From: Haemonchus contortus
Taxonomy: Eukaryota; Nematoda; Chromadorea; Rhabditida; Trichostrongylidae
DNA: 64,000 nt
Reading direction: 5' to 3'
Assembly: GCA_000469685.2 (NCBI GenBank)
Contig: LS997564.1
Location: 14,284,091-14,348,090 of the forward strand
Position numbers and translations under genes: made by a program. Positions within the stretch are counted from its first letter, which is position 1; every line of letters starts with the position of its first letter. This document shows positions 51,715 to 64,000 of this stretch, piece by piece. The notes under the pieces were generated by a model. The model was not told where the DNA came from. It worked only from the letters and a program-made list of their open reading frames with translations, and ran no database searches.

Positions 51715-53656
51715 CAATGGAAGGATACTTGGTCGCAGTGGCCATTCAAGATTACATGTATGCCGCCGTAGGTGGTTTCGGACGCTGATCTCAAATCTGT
51801 GTTTCGAATCTGCTAAACGATTCTGATTCTAAAGATTCTGGGAACACAGTTACGGGATCAGCCCCTCCCTGTGTTATACCACTGCAATGAACGGATCAAA
51901 GAGCCGAGCAACTTTCTTACCTGTGCAACGGTGGGCTAGCGGATAGTGCGGTCGACTGATAGATATAACATCAAGGTTCGCTACCTTCCTTTTCAGTTTT
52001 CTTGCATGTGCTTGTATTGCTTTTCCATAAAATGTGTCGTAAATGCTTGCAAAACGTCTATTGAGCTCAACATCGGACATCTAGGGAGCTATCTAACATT
52101 TTGGAAACACTGGAAAGGTATTACAGGGAAAGTTTTTTTTTGCCCCCACCGGCCCAATAAGATTGGAGCTCTACTCGAACAAAAGAGGAATTCTGAACAA
52201 TCAATCAAAATGGGCTTCAGAGGCTTCAAGGAGAATGGTTCCAAGTAATTCATCGTATAAAACGCTCTTCAGCATGTTACCAGCGGAGTATTCTGGCCGA
52301 AGGTGGTGCCATCGCATTTGGTGGAAGATTTTCGTTCTTGCAGCTAGGAGAGTGGGCGCCATCTAGAGGGAGAGGATGTAATGAAGAGCTTTTGAGCCGT
52401 ACTGCTCGATGCTATAAAAACAACCGTTATCCACTCCGAGGAAATCGAGTCCGTGAAAGGCGATCACAACGATCCTCTGCAGTCGCCTGATGATGACAGG
52501 GACGATGGATCCGTAACTTCGCGAAAGAAACTTCGTACATTTGTAGGAAATTGAGGTTCCAAAGTGAAATGTTGCCTTCAACATTGTGATCCGGCCCATG
52601 AGCTCTAATTTTATGGCGCTGGTAGATGAGTCCATAGCCTTCTATTGTTCGAGTGCCATAAGCAGTCGCACTTCCTCGGACATAAAAAACACGCTCTGTA
52701 TCATCACGACAGAGTGCCATCTACTAAAATTTAGGGCAAGTATGAGAGGCCACGAGTCTTCAAATTTGTCTATCCTCGACAAAGGTGTTATCCTATCTGG
52801 TCGTCACTATTAGGTGCAAACAAGCAGACCGATCTGTCTACCTATAGAGATTAGCGGATAAGTTGGAAAGATTTATCATAAAATTAATGTAGGGATCCCA
52901 TTGCACAAACTGGATGACGCTTCAAAGCAACAATGAGCACCCATAGGGGACAATTCAAAGCGAGTCGTAGGCGAATTCAGCGTTTTGAGTACAGCCGAGG
53001 CATCATGTCCCATCACACCACAACGTTTACCTCGGGGCGGTCACCTCATGAATTATTGGATAATCATACGTGCACACAAAGCGATAAACTATTGTTCTTC
53101 GGTATTTCTTCAACAAGGCCAGTTAACCTGTACCACCGCTTCGAAAGCGCGGACGGTATCAGTAAACAGAATGTATGGACCGTATCCCTCTTAAAGAGGG
53201 CCATGGTCGGATGAGTCATTCGACCGCCGTCTACCGTAAGTGCAGGGAGCTGCCGAAGATTTCGAAACACCATCTTGACTGTTCAGGATAGATAGGCGTA
53301 TATATTCGCTCAGTTGAGGTAAAAAAATTATTGGTTTACTATTCCCGGAATCTTAAAACGTGAGTTCGCTACTTAGATGGTCAACATTGAGCCCAAAGAC
53401 CGTTTTGTAAGCGTTTATGACGCTATTATCGAAAACCGAACTTATTTTATCGAGGGGCCACCAACGTATGCATCAAGAAATCGAACCCTGATATACCTAT
53501 CAGTCCACCACATTATCCGCTAGGTCACCGTTGCACAGGAAAAATGGTTGCTCGGCTCGGTGTTCCGTTCATTGCAGTGGTATAACACAGGGAGGGGCTG
53601 GTCCCGTAACTTTGCACCCAGAATCACTTAGCAGGTTTGAAACACAGATTTGAGAT

Positions 53657-53850
53657 TGTTGTAGATGACCGCTCAACGGTCGTATGCTAACTCTCATGGA
53701 CTTGACTAGTGATAAATTATACTGTCTAGCAATCACACTATTAGTCACTGATTGTAACACTCGACTATAAAAGCCTCATATTCTACGGTGTGCATATTAA
53801 TTATTGTCGTCTTGTGCTCAATAAAGCACTTCGTCTCCGGAGCTGTAACT
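53657..53850 (+). repeat. Gypsy 5' LTR
   Basis: 194 bp. It has a TATA-like CTATAAAAG near 53766 and a polyadenylation-like AATAAAG near 53820. Confidence 0.88.
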
Positions 53851-53862
53851 TTGGCGATCAGG

Positions 53863-56800
53863 ATGCCGAAGAATCACGACGTACCAAGCGACGCTTCAGC
53901 TACATCGAAGGATGTACCACCGTGGGTTACTCAGTTTCTTGCTGTTTTTCAACAGCAAAACCAGGCACTGCAACGGCAGATGCATCAAGTGCTAACTGTA
54001 CTTGTGGATCAGAAACTAGGACCGGAGCAAGCACCCACGAAACAACAGTCTCCTGATGCGTACGGCGACCTAATGCGGGACCTGCCGTATTTCAACTACG
54101 ATGAGGACGACGATTCCACGTTTGATGCATGGTACAAACGCTACGGACCAGTGATTGATGATCCTCACTCCCCGATGACCGTAAGCGAAACCTTGTCATT
54201 GATAAGCTGGATAAGGCAACATACAAGACGTATTCGGAACACGTTTTACCGTTGAAGCCGCGCGACATTGATTTACCCACTACTGTCGAGACATTGGCAA
54301 AACTATTTGGACCAAAGGAAACTTTGATCCGTCGACGTTTTGAATTTCTGCAATCTTCTTGTCCTCCAATTTCCGGAACACACATACCATACCGTGATTT
54401 TGGCAACACAATTAAGAAAAAGTTTGAGGAGGCCTGCATGAAGGACGTCGACAGCGAATCACTCAAATGTCTCGTCTTCGTTTCTGGTCTCACAGACGCG
54501 TCACATTCAGAAATGCGACTTCGCCTTCTGAATAAGATGAACCGCCTCAAGGAAGGTGACCCTCTACCAGTTCTCGACGACTTCATCAGTGAATGCGAAA
54601 CGTTCGTCACATTGCGCTCGGATAACCGAACAATGGAGACGAAGGAGATAAATGCGGCTCATCAGAGGAAACCAATGAAGAAACAACGCTATCCAAAGCA
54701 CGTGAGTTTCAGAAACCGTTCCTTCCGTGAAGATCAAGAGGCTACTTCGGATAAACAAAATCACAAAAGCTTGTCAACTCAGAGGACGAGAGCGAAATCC
54801 TCAAAGCGGAAACTCCGACGTAAAAATGTAGCCATTACAGCTCGTGAGGCGCGTACCTACATGAAGGTGCTCATAAATGGAGAACCCACTCGTCTGCAAC
54901 TCGACACTGAAGCAGACATCACGATGATTTCACGCAAAACATGGAGGAAGATCGGGTCACCTCCTCTCAGCCAAGGTATTGCAACCGTGAAAACCGCTGA
55001 TGGTTCACCAATGCATATCAATGGATGTTTTGATACTGAGTTCACAATCTTCGATTGCAACCAGCAACCTATCTCTGGACGAGGAAAATGTTATGTTACG
55101 GAAACGACCGATCTGCTAGGACTCGAATGGTGTATGCAGTTGCCAGATTACCGTCAACTCAAGGATCAGTACAACTGTCGACACGCTACGGCAACATTGT
55201 GCAACAACCGCACTGAACTTATCACTTACCTGAGAACACACTTCGCAAATGTATTTGCTCCAGGACTTGGACACTGTACCAAAACTAAGGCGAAACTGTT
55301 CTTGAAACCGGGTGCTCAACCAGTATACCGTAAAAAGCGACCGGTGCCATTTGCCTCTCAGCCAGCCGTTGATGCAGAGATCGACCGCTTAGTGCAAGAA
55401 GGAGTACTGACAGCAGTTGATCATTCAGACTGGGCAGCACCAATAGTTGTTGTAAAGAAAAGCAATGACAGTATCCGACTATGTGCGGATTATTCAACTG
55501 GACTGAATGATTCTCTTTCACTCCATCAACATCCACTGCCGACAACAGAGGAGATCTTCACAGAACTGAACGGTGGCCAACTATTTTCACAAATCGACCC
55601 AGCTGTTGCTTACCTACAGATCGAGGTAGATGAAGACTCAAAAGAATTGCTGACAATCAATACCCATCGTGGTCTTTTCCGATACCACCGTCTACCATTC
55701 GGAGTAAAGTCAGCTCCAGGTATATTTCAACAAATCATCGACTCCATGATAGCAGGACTTGACGGAGTAGCAGCCTACCTGGACGACATAATTGTTAGTG
55801 GACGAACTACAATGGAGCATCTCCACAATCTCGAAGCTCTTCTTCGTTGAATTGAGCAATATGGGTTCCGTGTGCGCGAAGAAAAATGTCATTTTATGAT
55901 GACAGAGATCCATTATCTCGGGGACATAATTGACGCAAGCGGTCGACGTCCGGATCTTGAGAAGATCCAAGCCATCACAAAAATGCCACGACCCGATAAC
56001 GTCGCACAACTCCGCTCTTTTCTGGGAATGCTGAACTACTACGGGACATTTATTCAAGAAATGCGTCAACTTCGTGCCCCACCTGATGCCCTATTGAAGA
56101 AGGATGTACCCTTCAAATGGTCTCAAGAATGCCAAACTGCTTTTGAAAAAGCTAAGGAAATCTTGACCTCTCCACTCCTGCTCACACACTATGACCCCAA
56201 GTTAGACCTGATTGTCGCAGCTGATGCTTCCGACTACGGCATTGGAGCCGTTATCCTACACCGCTTCCCAGATGGTTCAGAGAAGGCAATCAGCCACGCC
56301 AGCCGAAACCTCACTGAAGCAGGAAAGAAGTATGGTCAAATTGAGAAAGAAGGTCTTGCATTGGTCTACGCAGTCCGCAAGTTCCACAGGTATTTGCTAG
56401 GACGCCAATTCACCCTTCTTACAGACCATAAACCTCTACTATCAATATTTGGAAGCAAGAAAGGCTTGCCAGCCTACACAGCCAATCGTCTCCTACGATG
56501 GTCACTGATACTTCGAGGATACGATTTCAAAATCGAGTACAGGAAAACTACAGACTTTGGATAAGTCGATGCATTGTCACGTCTGATTGCTGAGCAAGCG
56601 GAACAAGCTGAAGACTTCGTCATTGCAGCCGCTTCACATGAGGCTGAAATCGAATGTAAGGCTGTCAAAACCCAGGTTCCCATTGATGCGAATCTGATCG
56701 CAGAAGAGAGTGTCAAGGACGAAACACTGAGGGATGTAATTCAGTATGTTCGCGAAGACAAATGGCCGAAGAAGCCTCCGCCGAAGATAAAAAGTTATTT

Positions 56801-58022
56801 CGCACTTCGTCATTCTCTCTCACTCCACGACGACTGTCTTTTCTTCGGACCAAAGATTGTGATCCCATCAAAGTTCCAGAATCGTGTACTTGCCTTGTTA
56901 CACGAAGGACATCCGGGTATGTCAAGGATGAAGAGTCTTGCTCGTTGTTATGTATACTGGACAAACATTACAAAGGACATCGAGAATTTTGTTAGAAAAT
57001 GCACTAGCTGTCAAGAAGTTGCCAAAGCACCAGTCAAAACGGAACTTTTCACGTGGCTGAAAGAAGAGAAGCCATGGTCACGTATCCATGTGGATTTTGC
57101 TGGACCAATACATGAAAAAATGTTTCTCATTGTTGTGGAAGCCTACTCAAAATGGCCAGAAGCCATTGAGATGTCTACAACCACAGGCAAAGCTACTATA
57201 CGGCAACTCAGCAGACTGTTTGCACAGTTCGGATACCCTGGAACTCTAGTTTCTGATAACGGAAGTCATTTCACCTCAACTGAATTCACGAAATTCTGCA
57301 AAGCAAACGGTATCGCCCACCTCCGCTCTCCTCCCTACTACCCACAATCGAACGGTCAAGCTGAAAGATTCGTGGACACTTTCAAACGTGCACTAGAAAA
57401 GCTGAAAAACTCCGAAACGACGACGGAAGCTGTCTAGAAATTCCTTTTGTCCTATCGCAGCACCCCGTGCACATCATCTCCTGAGGGACGATCACCAGCG
57501 GAGAACTTCCTGGGACATCAACTCCGCACACCTCTCACTCTGCTTACTATGTCTCGACACTCGACTGCGGAACGAGACAAGAACATGGAAAACCAGTTCA
57601 ACCGACACTACGGCATCCGTCCAAAATGGTTTGAGCCAGAAGATACTGTCTGGGTTATGGATTTTCGAAGAGGAGGAAGAAAATGGATTCCTGTAAGAGT
57701 TCTCTCTCGTCACGGACATGCAGTATATGATGTGCTGATCAACGAGGCAGTGGAGCGACGTCATGCAAATCAGATGCGTCCCCGAATATCTGAAGAAGCC
57801 CAAGATACACGATTGGATACCATTGATTCACCGCTACATTGTGCAAACCCGACGGTACCGAATCAAACCGCCAAGCCTGTTCCCGACGAAATCTCTTCAG
57901 TATTGGAAAACGACACTTCGTATGCAACTGCTCTATCACCGAACAAGCCCGCAGAAGAACGGCCGCGACGCATTCGCCGACCGCCGAGCCGACTTCAAGT
58001 CAAGCCGAACTTCAGGTCCTAA
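53863..58022 (+). pseudogene. Gypsy gag-pol polyprotein pseudogene
   Basis: Gag opens at 53863 and shifts frame by one base near 54165-54190. From there one frame runs to 58022, broken by TGA (55848), TAA (56562) and TAG (57435). Protease near 54903 reads LDTEAD where DTG or DTS is expected. Reverse transcriptase has YLDD near 55775. RNase H follows (VAADASDYGIGAV near 56215, LLTDHKPLLSIF). Integrase has an H-H-C-C zinc region (near 56900-57015) and catalytic residues in VDFAG, VSDNGSHF and NGQAERF. A GPY/F-like module is near 57680-57740. No gag zinc knuckle was found where one is expected (54600-54830, basic instead). The reading is for description only. Confidence 0.88.
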
Positions 58023-58107
58023 ACGTAAAAGAATGGACATTTGTGATCAGATGAATGTTGTCGCTATTTTCGTTTTTCACTTCCACCATTTCATCTTAGG
58101 GGGGAGG

Positions 58108-58299
58108 TGTTGTAGAAGACCGCTCAGCGGTCGTATGCTAACTCTCATGGGCTTGACTAGTGATAAATTATACTGTCTAGCAATCACACTATTAGTCACT
58201 GATTGTAACACTCGACTATAAAAGCCTCATTCTACGGTGTGCATATTAATTATTGTCGTCTTGTGCTCAATAAAGCATTTCGTCTCCGGAGCTGTAACA
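58108..58299 (+). repeat. Gypsy 3' LTR
   Basis: 192 bp. It differs from the 5' LTR by a few substitutions and a 2-bp gap, so the insertion is older than the BEL element. Confidence 0.88.
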
Positions 58300-58691
58300 G
58301 AGATCAGCGTTCGAAACCACCAACGGCGGTATACATCTTATCAAGAGTGACCACTGCGACCAAGTATCTCAGAATCAGATTTATCGCGGTCTATGCCTTC
58401 AACACCGTAGTGGCGAGGTTCTCATCCAAAAAACTGTTCCCTTCATCAATAGTTAACCGTTCTACTGCAGAAACGAAGCCGATCCATAGATACTAGCTCA
58501 ACCCACTACAAGTTGATATGAATCGCTGCCAATTGGGCGTCACCATATCAGTCCCTACATCATAATCATAGGAAATTTCGCGGACAAACAGACAGACCGA
58601 CAAACGGACCTACAAACCGATAGTGGGAGTTACTGCTTCATATAGAGAAAGAGTGGTCGCCAACTTTGGGAACATTGCCTTTCGATAAGAA

Positions 58692-61600
58692 TCAGACTGA
58701 CTTGATTTCCTTAACATCCACATGTTTCGCCTTATCCCAATGCCAGCCATTTTTTCCGCTGCCACACGAATTCAGGTCCGGAATTTCAGTGAATGGTGAG
58801 TCCCAACCTTCGGCTGTTATGTTATTTTGTTTCCATCCATGAAACATGAAATCTCCATCGTGCCACCTTGAAATAGTTCCTCGCTGTAACTGGCGATAAT
58901 TCATAATAACGTAATCGGTAATTCATGAGCATTCTGCTTCTATTCTCAGGCTTTTCAACGCTACCTCATATAACTCATTTTTTTTTAACTTTTGTTTCAC
59001 AAATTAATCAATTCACCTGCTTGTGGTGAGAAAGCCATCGCGGACCCATCCATGGGCTTTTCTGTAGAAACGCAATTTCCCTGGCCATAGGCGTGTGGCT
59101 CCAAGTGCCTGCCTGACGCAGGATACAACGGCCATATAGGTGTCATACGAGGTCGCATTGAGCCATACATCATGACAATTCTTCCTCTCCTGTATAGCGT
59201 CAGGAAGGAGCATATCCAAGACGTGGAGCTGAAGCAATCACTAATTTGAAGAGAAAGTAAAACTGTTTAGTTAATATGAGTCCGTGAAATAAATGGTCGG
59301 ATGGCCTTGCCTACATACGGTCCACCTCTTTCCTGTGACGAAATCGGATTGCTCGGTTTACCTTTCATTTTGTTTTCAAATAAATTATGCACTGTGGTTA
59401 CTAAATACTTGGGAGAGTATGTCCGGAACTGTTTGTACAGTTTGACAGAAGGTTCCAAAGCGCGGGAGTTGGGCATAAACAGAGCGTTGCAATTGGCATT
59501 CAGTGTACGTTGATGTGTAGGCCTACGATTACGGAGTCTCAGTACGTTTCTTTCAGTCATAACAGTAATCATCTGTTCAGTATATAATCCTTTTCTTCTC
59601 GGGCTACTGGGCATCACATTCTCTGTAACCTATCATCCCATCAATCAGACTAAGCCTTTAAAAGTACCTACTTATGTTGTCGCCCAACGATTGCACCGAG
59701 ATCAGAAGACGTTATCCATGGTCTTCCCTATAGTCGCGCATAAAAACCGTCGGTCAAATCCTCAAAGTGTTAGCCGTAAATATGAACAGAGTGAGAACCT
59801 AAATTGCTTCTGATTGCGAGGTCCTTTACCAGCCTTTGACAGCTTTTCTGTTATCATTTTCCCCTTATGAAAACACAAAGGGCGTAACGGGTAACGGAAC
59901 TTTTCCCCGATTGCGGATGTTCACTTTGCCGCATGCGGCAAATCTTTTTCAGTCGTCTCGCGGCTCCAAACTGCAATTGCCGTACTCGGCCCGCCTCCCG
60001 CCAATCGATAGGTCGCCATATTTTCCATTGACTGCCTTTCTTTTTTGATTGATTTTGATTGTTTTTCTCTTCCTTTTTCGTTTTTAGGTTTATTGGACTT
60101 GATTATTTGGAGTGACTACACCTCTGTTGAATCGAAGGGAGCGGCCAGCGAATTCAAATGATTAAAGGACTCCCTAACCCACAAATTGCGCGCTCCAATC
60201 TTCCATCGCAATTCAGCGATAAGCGGCAGGTGTAGCAAGCGCGATGCCGTGTTCGGGGGGGGGGGGGAGGGAAAGATACCAGACCCAGGCCGTAACAGCT
60301 CCTATTGCCATTACCTTCTATAGTCTCTTATCAGTTGTTATCACTTCCTATCACCAACCATATACCACCCCGTTACACCTCACATCACCCACAAGTGAAG
60401 GTCTTACCACTAATCTGAAGGGCGTGATCGACGCAGCGGCTTGTGCCTTCCATGGCCTCTTATCAGCCTCTATCAGTTGTCACCAAATCCTATCATGCGC
60501 ATAATCTACGATGCCATCACATCCCTCGTTATCTACCAAACTGTCAAAGCTTTACTAACAGGGCAAAAGACGAAACTAAAGAAACTATGTTTTTCCTCCT
60601 GGGGTCCCTTCACTTGTTATACTTCTTTGAAACTCCCGACTTCTAGCCCTTACGAAAACTGAACAGCCTAGGTTCAGGGGATCAGGAACTATGAACTTGT
60701 GGACGGACATACACTGACCGACACACAAAGAAACAAATAGAAGGACATAAATAAATACGCAGATAGGCAAGTCAATCAACCACACAAACAAATCTTACTG
60801 AAGTCATAACACCTATAAGTGGTTTTGGCGAAACTTACGAATTTCTGATCAGTGTTCACTGCAACTCCTACATGCCATACATATTTGATGGTAAGTAACA
60901 AGGAAAATCTTTTGAGGAAAGACTCTTACATGCAATACTCCATTGTCCAGCCCGTGCCAACGCTTGTGTAATGTAAACTCTCGATCTGCCCATTTCATAA
61001 GAAAATCTCTTCCGAACTCAGAATTGCGAACCTGAATATATATAGACAGCATAAACTACATCAGTAATCTCTCAGAAATGCTCACCATATAACTTGCAGC
61101 AGAAATTTCACTATTAAAAAACCTTTCATATAGTATGACGTCCACACGGTCATCTATCCATTCTTCTATACAATGATCAGGATTGACCACGCCTAAAAAT
61201 CATAGCCCTCAGACAAGGGTCTATGAGCAAGCTCCCTTCACTAAGAGAAGGATTGAAAACTAAGTGAAAGTTTATGATAGTATACTCAAAAACCAAAGCA
61301 GATGGCGCCCAAGAAAGACTTCGCTCTGCGACTTCGTTCTGCTTTTCCCCGCAATGTCTAACTTTTCGGTGGGGATGTGCCGTCTATAAGGCTACCCCAA
61401 GACTCGGAAACGCCATGTCTGAACGCCAATTTTACCCAGCGTTCATGCAGTTTAAGTGCAGTAAGACCATCTAAAAAAGAACTGGACGTGGTTGGTCTGC
61501 CCATTATTTTTTCCACAGTCCCGGTTAATTTATTAGTAGAACTCAGTCCTGTAGACATTGAGGAGCTATTTGGGTCCGGGAACCATATTGCTGCCCACCT

Positions 61601-62021
61601 CTGGTGTTTTTGTCGATCCCTTCAGATTTGAACCTCGCATGTTCTTTGGCGATGTTCACATCATACCTGTATCGGCATCCAGAACGAGCATCCAATCTGT
61701 ATCCTTCAAATACTCAGCTGCTATGCAGTGCCTCTTGAAGAGAAACTAAACGGAAGTTTTTGGTTCGATTCAATGTGACCGCTCTTCAGCAACATATAGG
61801 TCATCCTGCATTACAGCCTAGGCATTGCTTACCCATGAGTTTTTAGTGCTATCCCAAGCAGGTGTGATTTCTGCAGTACACATGTAAGAGTAACTGATAC
61901 CTCGCTGTATTTTTGACATTTCTTCTTTGTTCGCTCATCATTTTCCAAATTGACCGTAACAAGCTGATAATTGACACCTTTCAAATAGCATTTCATCGAG
62001 CTTTGCGCCACACGATACTTC
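58692..62021 (-). CDS. DUF273-family glycosyltransferase-like protein, copy C (3' exons)
   Basis: Exons in transcript order on the minus strand: 61901-62021, 61667-61745, 61086-61192, 60930-61031, 59017-59228 and 58692-58866 (stop at 58692-58694). The same six lengths occur as in A and B. This copy has the clearest donors (GTAAGA after LDNGVLH, GTGAGC after ASYM), which settled the exon ends in A and B. The joins give [12 protein letters not shown] across the last intron, in good agreement with the family. The DAD motif, HGWVRD and conserved cysteines are present. A Mutator-like MITE sits in the 59.2-60.9 kb intron. Upstream exons would lie beyond 62021 or outside the window; no membrane exon was found before 64000. 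Confidence 0.74.
59889..60287. mobile_element. Mutator-like MITE, copy 2
   Basis: Left end GGGTAACGGAACTTTTCCCC. The right end is eroded by a G run at about 60255-60267. Flanks are GGGCGTAAC (59880-59888) and GGCCGTAAC (60288-60296). Unit B shows the empty site as CACAAAGGCGTAACAGATCC at about 35893. It lies in an intron of gene C. Confidence 0.72.
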
Positions 62022-62559
62022 CTGAATGGAGCTGTGTTGCGATTCGACGAGACGGTGACGAGAAGGTTGTTTCTTTTGAAGCTGCATGATAAAACAACTG
62101 AACTTCAAGTGATCAGCATTTGGTATAGGCTACACCTTTGGCTTTCATCCAAAATCCTAGAGGGGCTCGAGCTATAGACATATGGTGAAACTTGCGACAG
62201 CCATCAGTTTTCTTGAGAGAGATTTTATTTCCATCTTTTAAGCAGCGGCAATAACAGCAATTGCTAATTTCGTACATTTTTTTCGCACTCAGATGGTCCT
62301 GCTAGCGCCGGGCTCTCCTCCATCACGTGAAGACTTGACCTGTCGCCCACGTCCGCAAAATTGGACACTGGTGCCGGAGAACAGGAGCTACAAATTTCCG
62401 GCCTAGCACACACCCTAACCCACTTCGTGAAGGCCACGCGGAGTTCTGCTCAACCCTCAAGTGTCGGAGTAGTCTGCTTCATCTGCCCCTTTTTCCAACT
62501 TAGCTGCGCCAAATTACTCAGAACGCATACTAATGCGAGCTCCGCCCACCAAGGTCCTC

Positions 62560-63125
62560 CTACACCTCCTCCCGCTGGTTGGACTTTCCACCAATTATCA
62601 CTAGTATTATAATGTTGTCGCGTGTACTCCTCTCGAATTTGAAACCTCAATGTCCATATTGACAACTTTCGCGTACGCCCCGCTCCTTGTGGGCAGGGTC
62701 TAGTCCTGAGAATATCTTCAGTGTTCCCATACCGCCGCCAGAACTCCTACCAAATTTAAACGCTCCAGGTCCAGACTAAGCATTCCGCTCACGCTCTGCT
62801 CTGGACGGGGTGGAACTCTACCACCCATCGTCATGTTCCCATAACAGCATCTCCACCCCTACCAAATTCGAACCTCTAGGTTCCGGTTGGTGGAGTCTAG
62901 CCACCCATCGTCAGTGTTCCCATACTGCTGCGAGTACTCCTACCAACTTTTACTTTCTAGGTCACGGCAACAGGAGTTACGACTTTCAGGACAAACATTC
63001 CGCGCCGCCCCCCGCCCCTCCCCCTGTAGGTGAAGTCCAGTCCTGCCTAAGTGCTTCCGTCTTGCCGCCTGTACTCCTAAAAATTTTGAATCATCTAGGT
63101 CCACTGGAACAGGAATTATGAGTTT
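62560..63125. repeat. Degenerate minisatellite, unit C
   Basis: Paralogue of 7140-7670, built of the same diverged units (for example GGTGGAGTCTAGCCACCC and CTACCAAATTCGAACCTC). It sits upstream of gene C, as the other array sits upstream of gene A. Confidence 0.6.
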
Positions 63126-63440
63126 CCGGTCTTACACATACACATACCCCCACATACACATTTAGCGTGTTTTGCATAGTAGGATACTTACTGGACGGCT
63201 TTTTGCAACGTTGACCGCTTTGCACGATCGCACTCACTTGTATACAGAGGTTTGTGAACCGCTGACGAGTTCTCGATCAGTTGTTATCCTCTACATATGT
63301 ACAATATACAGAGCGCTAACTTTTTGTATCTGCTCTTATGCCAGTGCCAGGCCGCAAAAACAAAAAAGACGTCAATGACTGGGAATCATATTTTCTCTGC
63401 TTTTTGTCGCAGAGTGGACTTTATTCCATAAAGCGTAGAC

Positions 63441-63804
63441 GGGTCCGGAATCTTCTCCGCGAAAGCGGCGTCGCGCACGCCGCACCTGGCAAGATTGCGA
63501 TGGAAGATTGGAGCGCGCAACTCGTGAGCTAGGGAGCCCTTTAATTATTTGAATTGGCTAGCCGCTCCCTTCAATTCCAATATGATCTTGATCGTAGCCA
63601 ATATAGGAGGAGTAATTCTTTAGTCAAGACTAATAACATAAAAACAAGCGAAGAAAGCGAAAAAACGATCAAATATAATAAAGAAGGCAATCGGCAAAAA
63701 ATATTGCGTAATATCAATCATCGGGGAGGCGGGGTGAGAATGGTAATTGCAGTGACGTTTGCCGCAAGGAAGAATGCCGCAATCGGGGAGAAGTCCCGCT
63801 ACCC
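63441..63804. mobile_element. Mutator-like MITE, copy 3 (opposite orientation)
   Basis: Ends GGGTCCGGAATCTTCTCC and, inverted on the right, GGGTAGCGGGACTTCTCCCC. Flanks are AGCGTAGAC and AGCATAGAC (63432-63440 and 63805-63813). Unit A is empty here (about 8795-8805). It is diverged from copies 1 and 2. Confidence 0.7.
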
Positions 63805-64000
63805 AGCATAGACAAGCAGTTGTGGACATGTGATGCGCGCGATAGCGTGCGTAGCCCAACTGGTCTAACAGTAAGCTGAATTGAATCATGAAAACTTCCT
63901 GGAGGGGAGTAATAATGGAGGAGGGGGGAGAGGTTGCGCTATTCACGCGTGAGCCCATTAGAGCTCTTCGCGCACGCAGCATCGCTTCAGTATTTTCTGT

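Larger units (their letters stand above)
53657..58299 (+). mobile_element. Ty3/Gypsy LTR retrotransposon, decayed
   Basis: LTRs of 192-194 bp (53657-53850 and 58108-58299) begin TGTTGTAGA, contain CTATAAAAG and AATAAAGCA, and differ at a few bases. GAGAT flanks the element (53652-53656 and 58300-58304). The likely primer site, TTGGCGATCAGG, follows the 5' LTR. A polypurine tract, AGGGGGGAGG, precedes the 3' LTR. Order gag-PR-RT-RNaseH-IN is that of Gypsy. A frameshift and three stops make it inactive. It sits in an arm of the foldback at 51715-58366. Confidence 0.9.
51715..58366. mobile_element. Foldback element with tRNA-like arms, interrupted by Gypsy
   Basis: Left arm from 51715 (CAATGGAAGGATACTTGGTC) through a tRNA-like block at about 51925-51985. 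The inverted right arm is 53460-53656 plus 58300-58366, split by the Gypsy element. The left flank is TAA (51712-51714); the last 15 bp or so of the right tip are missing. Without Gypsy it is about 2.0 kb. The matching site in unit A is continuous near 32055. The centre, 52000-53450, has no recognised gene. Confidence 0.7.
58621..64000. repeat. Tandem segmental-duplication unit C (partial)
   Basis: Third copy, cut by the window end. It carries DUF273 gene C and the flanking minisatellite also seen in A at 7.1-7.7 kb. It is the most compact copy: the intron holding the LINE relic in A and B is only about 155 bp here, and the intron holding the 2.7 kb foldback in A is about 1.7 kb. Confidence 0.8.

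Noticed and set aside
52363..52720. Overlapping minus-strand frames in the foldback centre as a transposase or endonuclease
   Set aside because: No catalytic motif was recognisable and the frames overlap each other; left unassigned.

Overview
The window is eukaryotic, repeat-rich DNA, most likely from a parasitic strongylid nematode (a hookworm-like genome). The evidence is short GT-AG exons, a gene family I know only from nematodes (DUF273), a BEL/Pao element with the nematode-type gag and an envelope-like region, Tc1 and mariner relics, tRNA-derived SINEs and many MITEs. No rRNA, true tRNA gene, CRISPR array or prokaryote-style operon was seen. The genus is inference.

The window is built from three tandem copies of one ancestral unit: A (about 1-32450), B (about 32450-58620) and C (about 58620-64000, cut by the window edge). 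Each unit carries one minus-strand gene of the DUF273 family, which looks like a Golgi-type glycosyltransferase. Six 3' exons were reconstructed in each copy. Their lengths are the same in all three copies (121, 79, 107, 102, 212 and 175 nt) and no in-frame stop was found, while the introns have changed size through insertions. A 201-nt exon with one membrane span (17452-17652 and 45091-45291) is preserved in A and B and may be the 5' exon of these genes.

Region by region. 1-6.5 kb: gene A exons, with a 2.7 kb foldback element in one intron and a LINE relic in another. 6.5-17 kb: probably intron of A, holding a degenerate minisatellite, MITEs, a dead mariner and a dead Tc1 with a nested MITE. 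17.4-17.7 kb: membrane exon. 18-24.6 kb: a dispersed TTATCAG-rich repeat, split by a young BEL/Pao element that has lost reverse transcriptase, RNase H and integrase but keeps gag, protease and an envelope-like region in one open frame. 25-32 kb: foldback, hairpin MITE and SINE. 32.5-45.3 kb: gene B, with a GT tract of about 835 bp and a hairpin MITE in its introns. 43-44.3 kb: a foldback with near-identical arms. 45-51.7 kb: paralogue of the right part of unit A. 51.7-58.4 kb: a foldback interrupted by a decayed Gypsy element. 58.7-62 kb: gene C, the most compact copy. 62-64 kb: minisatellite and a Mutator-like MITE.

Because the units are paralogous, many insertions have an empty site visible in a sister unit. 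This fixes element ends and target-site duplications and gives a relative order of events: the LINE relic is in A and B but not C, so A and B share a later ancestor. No element here appears fully autonomous. The DUF273 genes are the only convincing host protein-coding genes.
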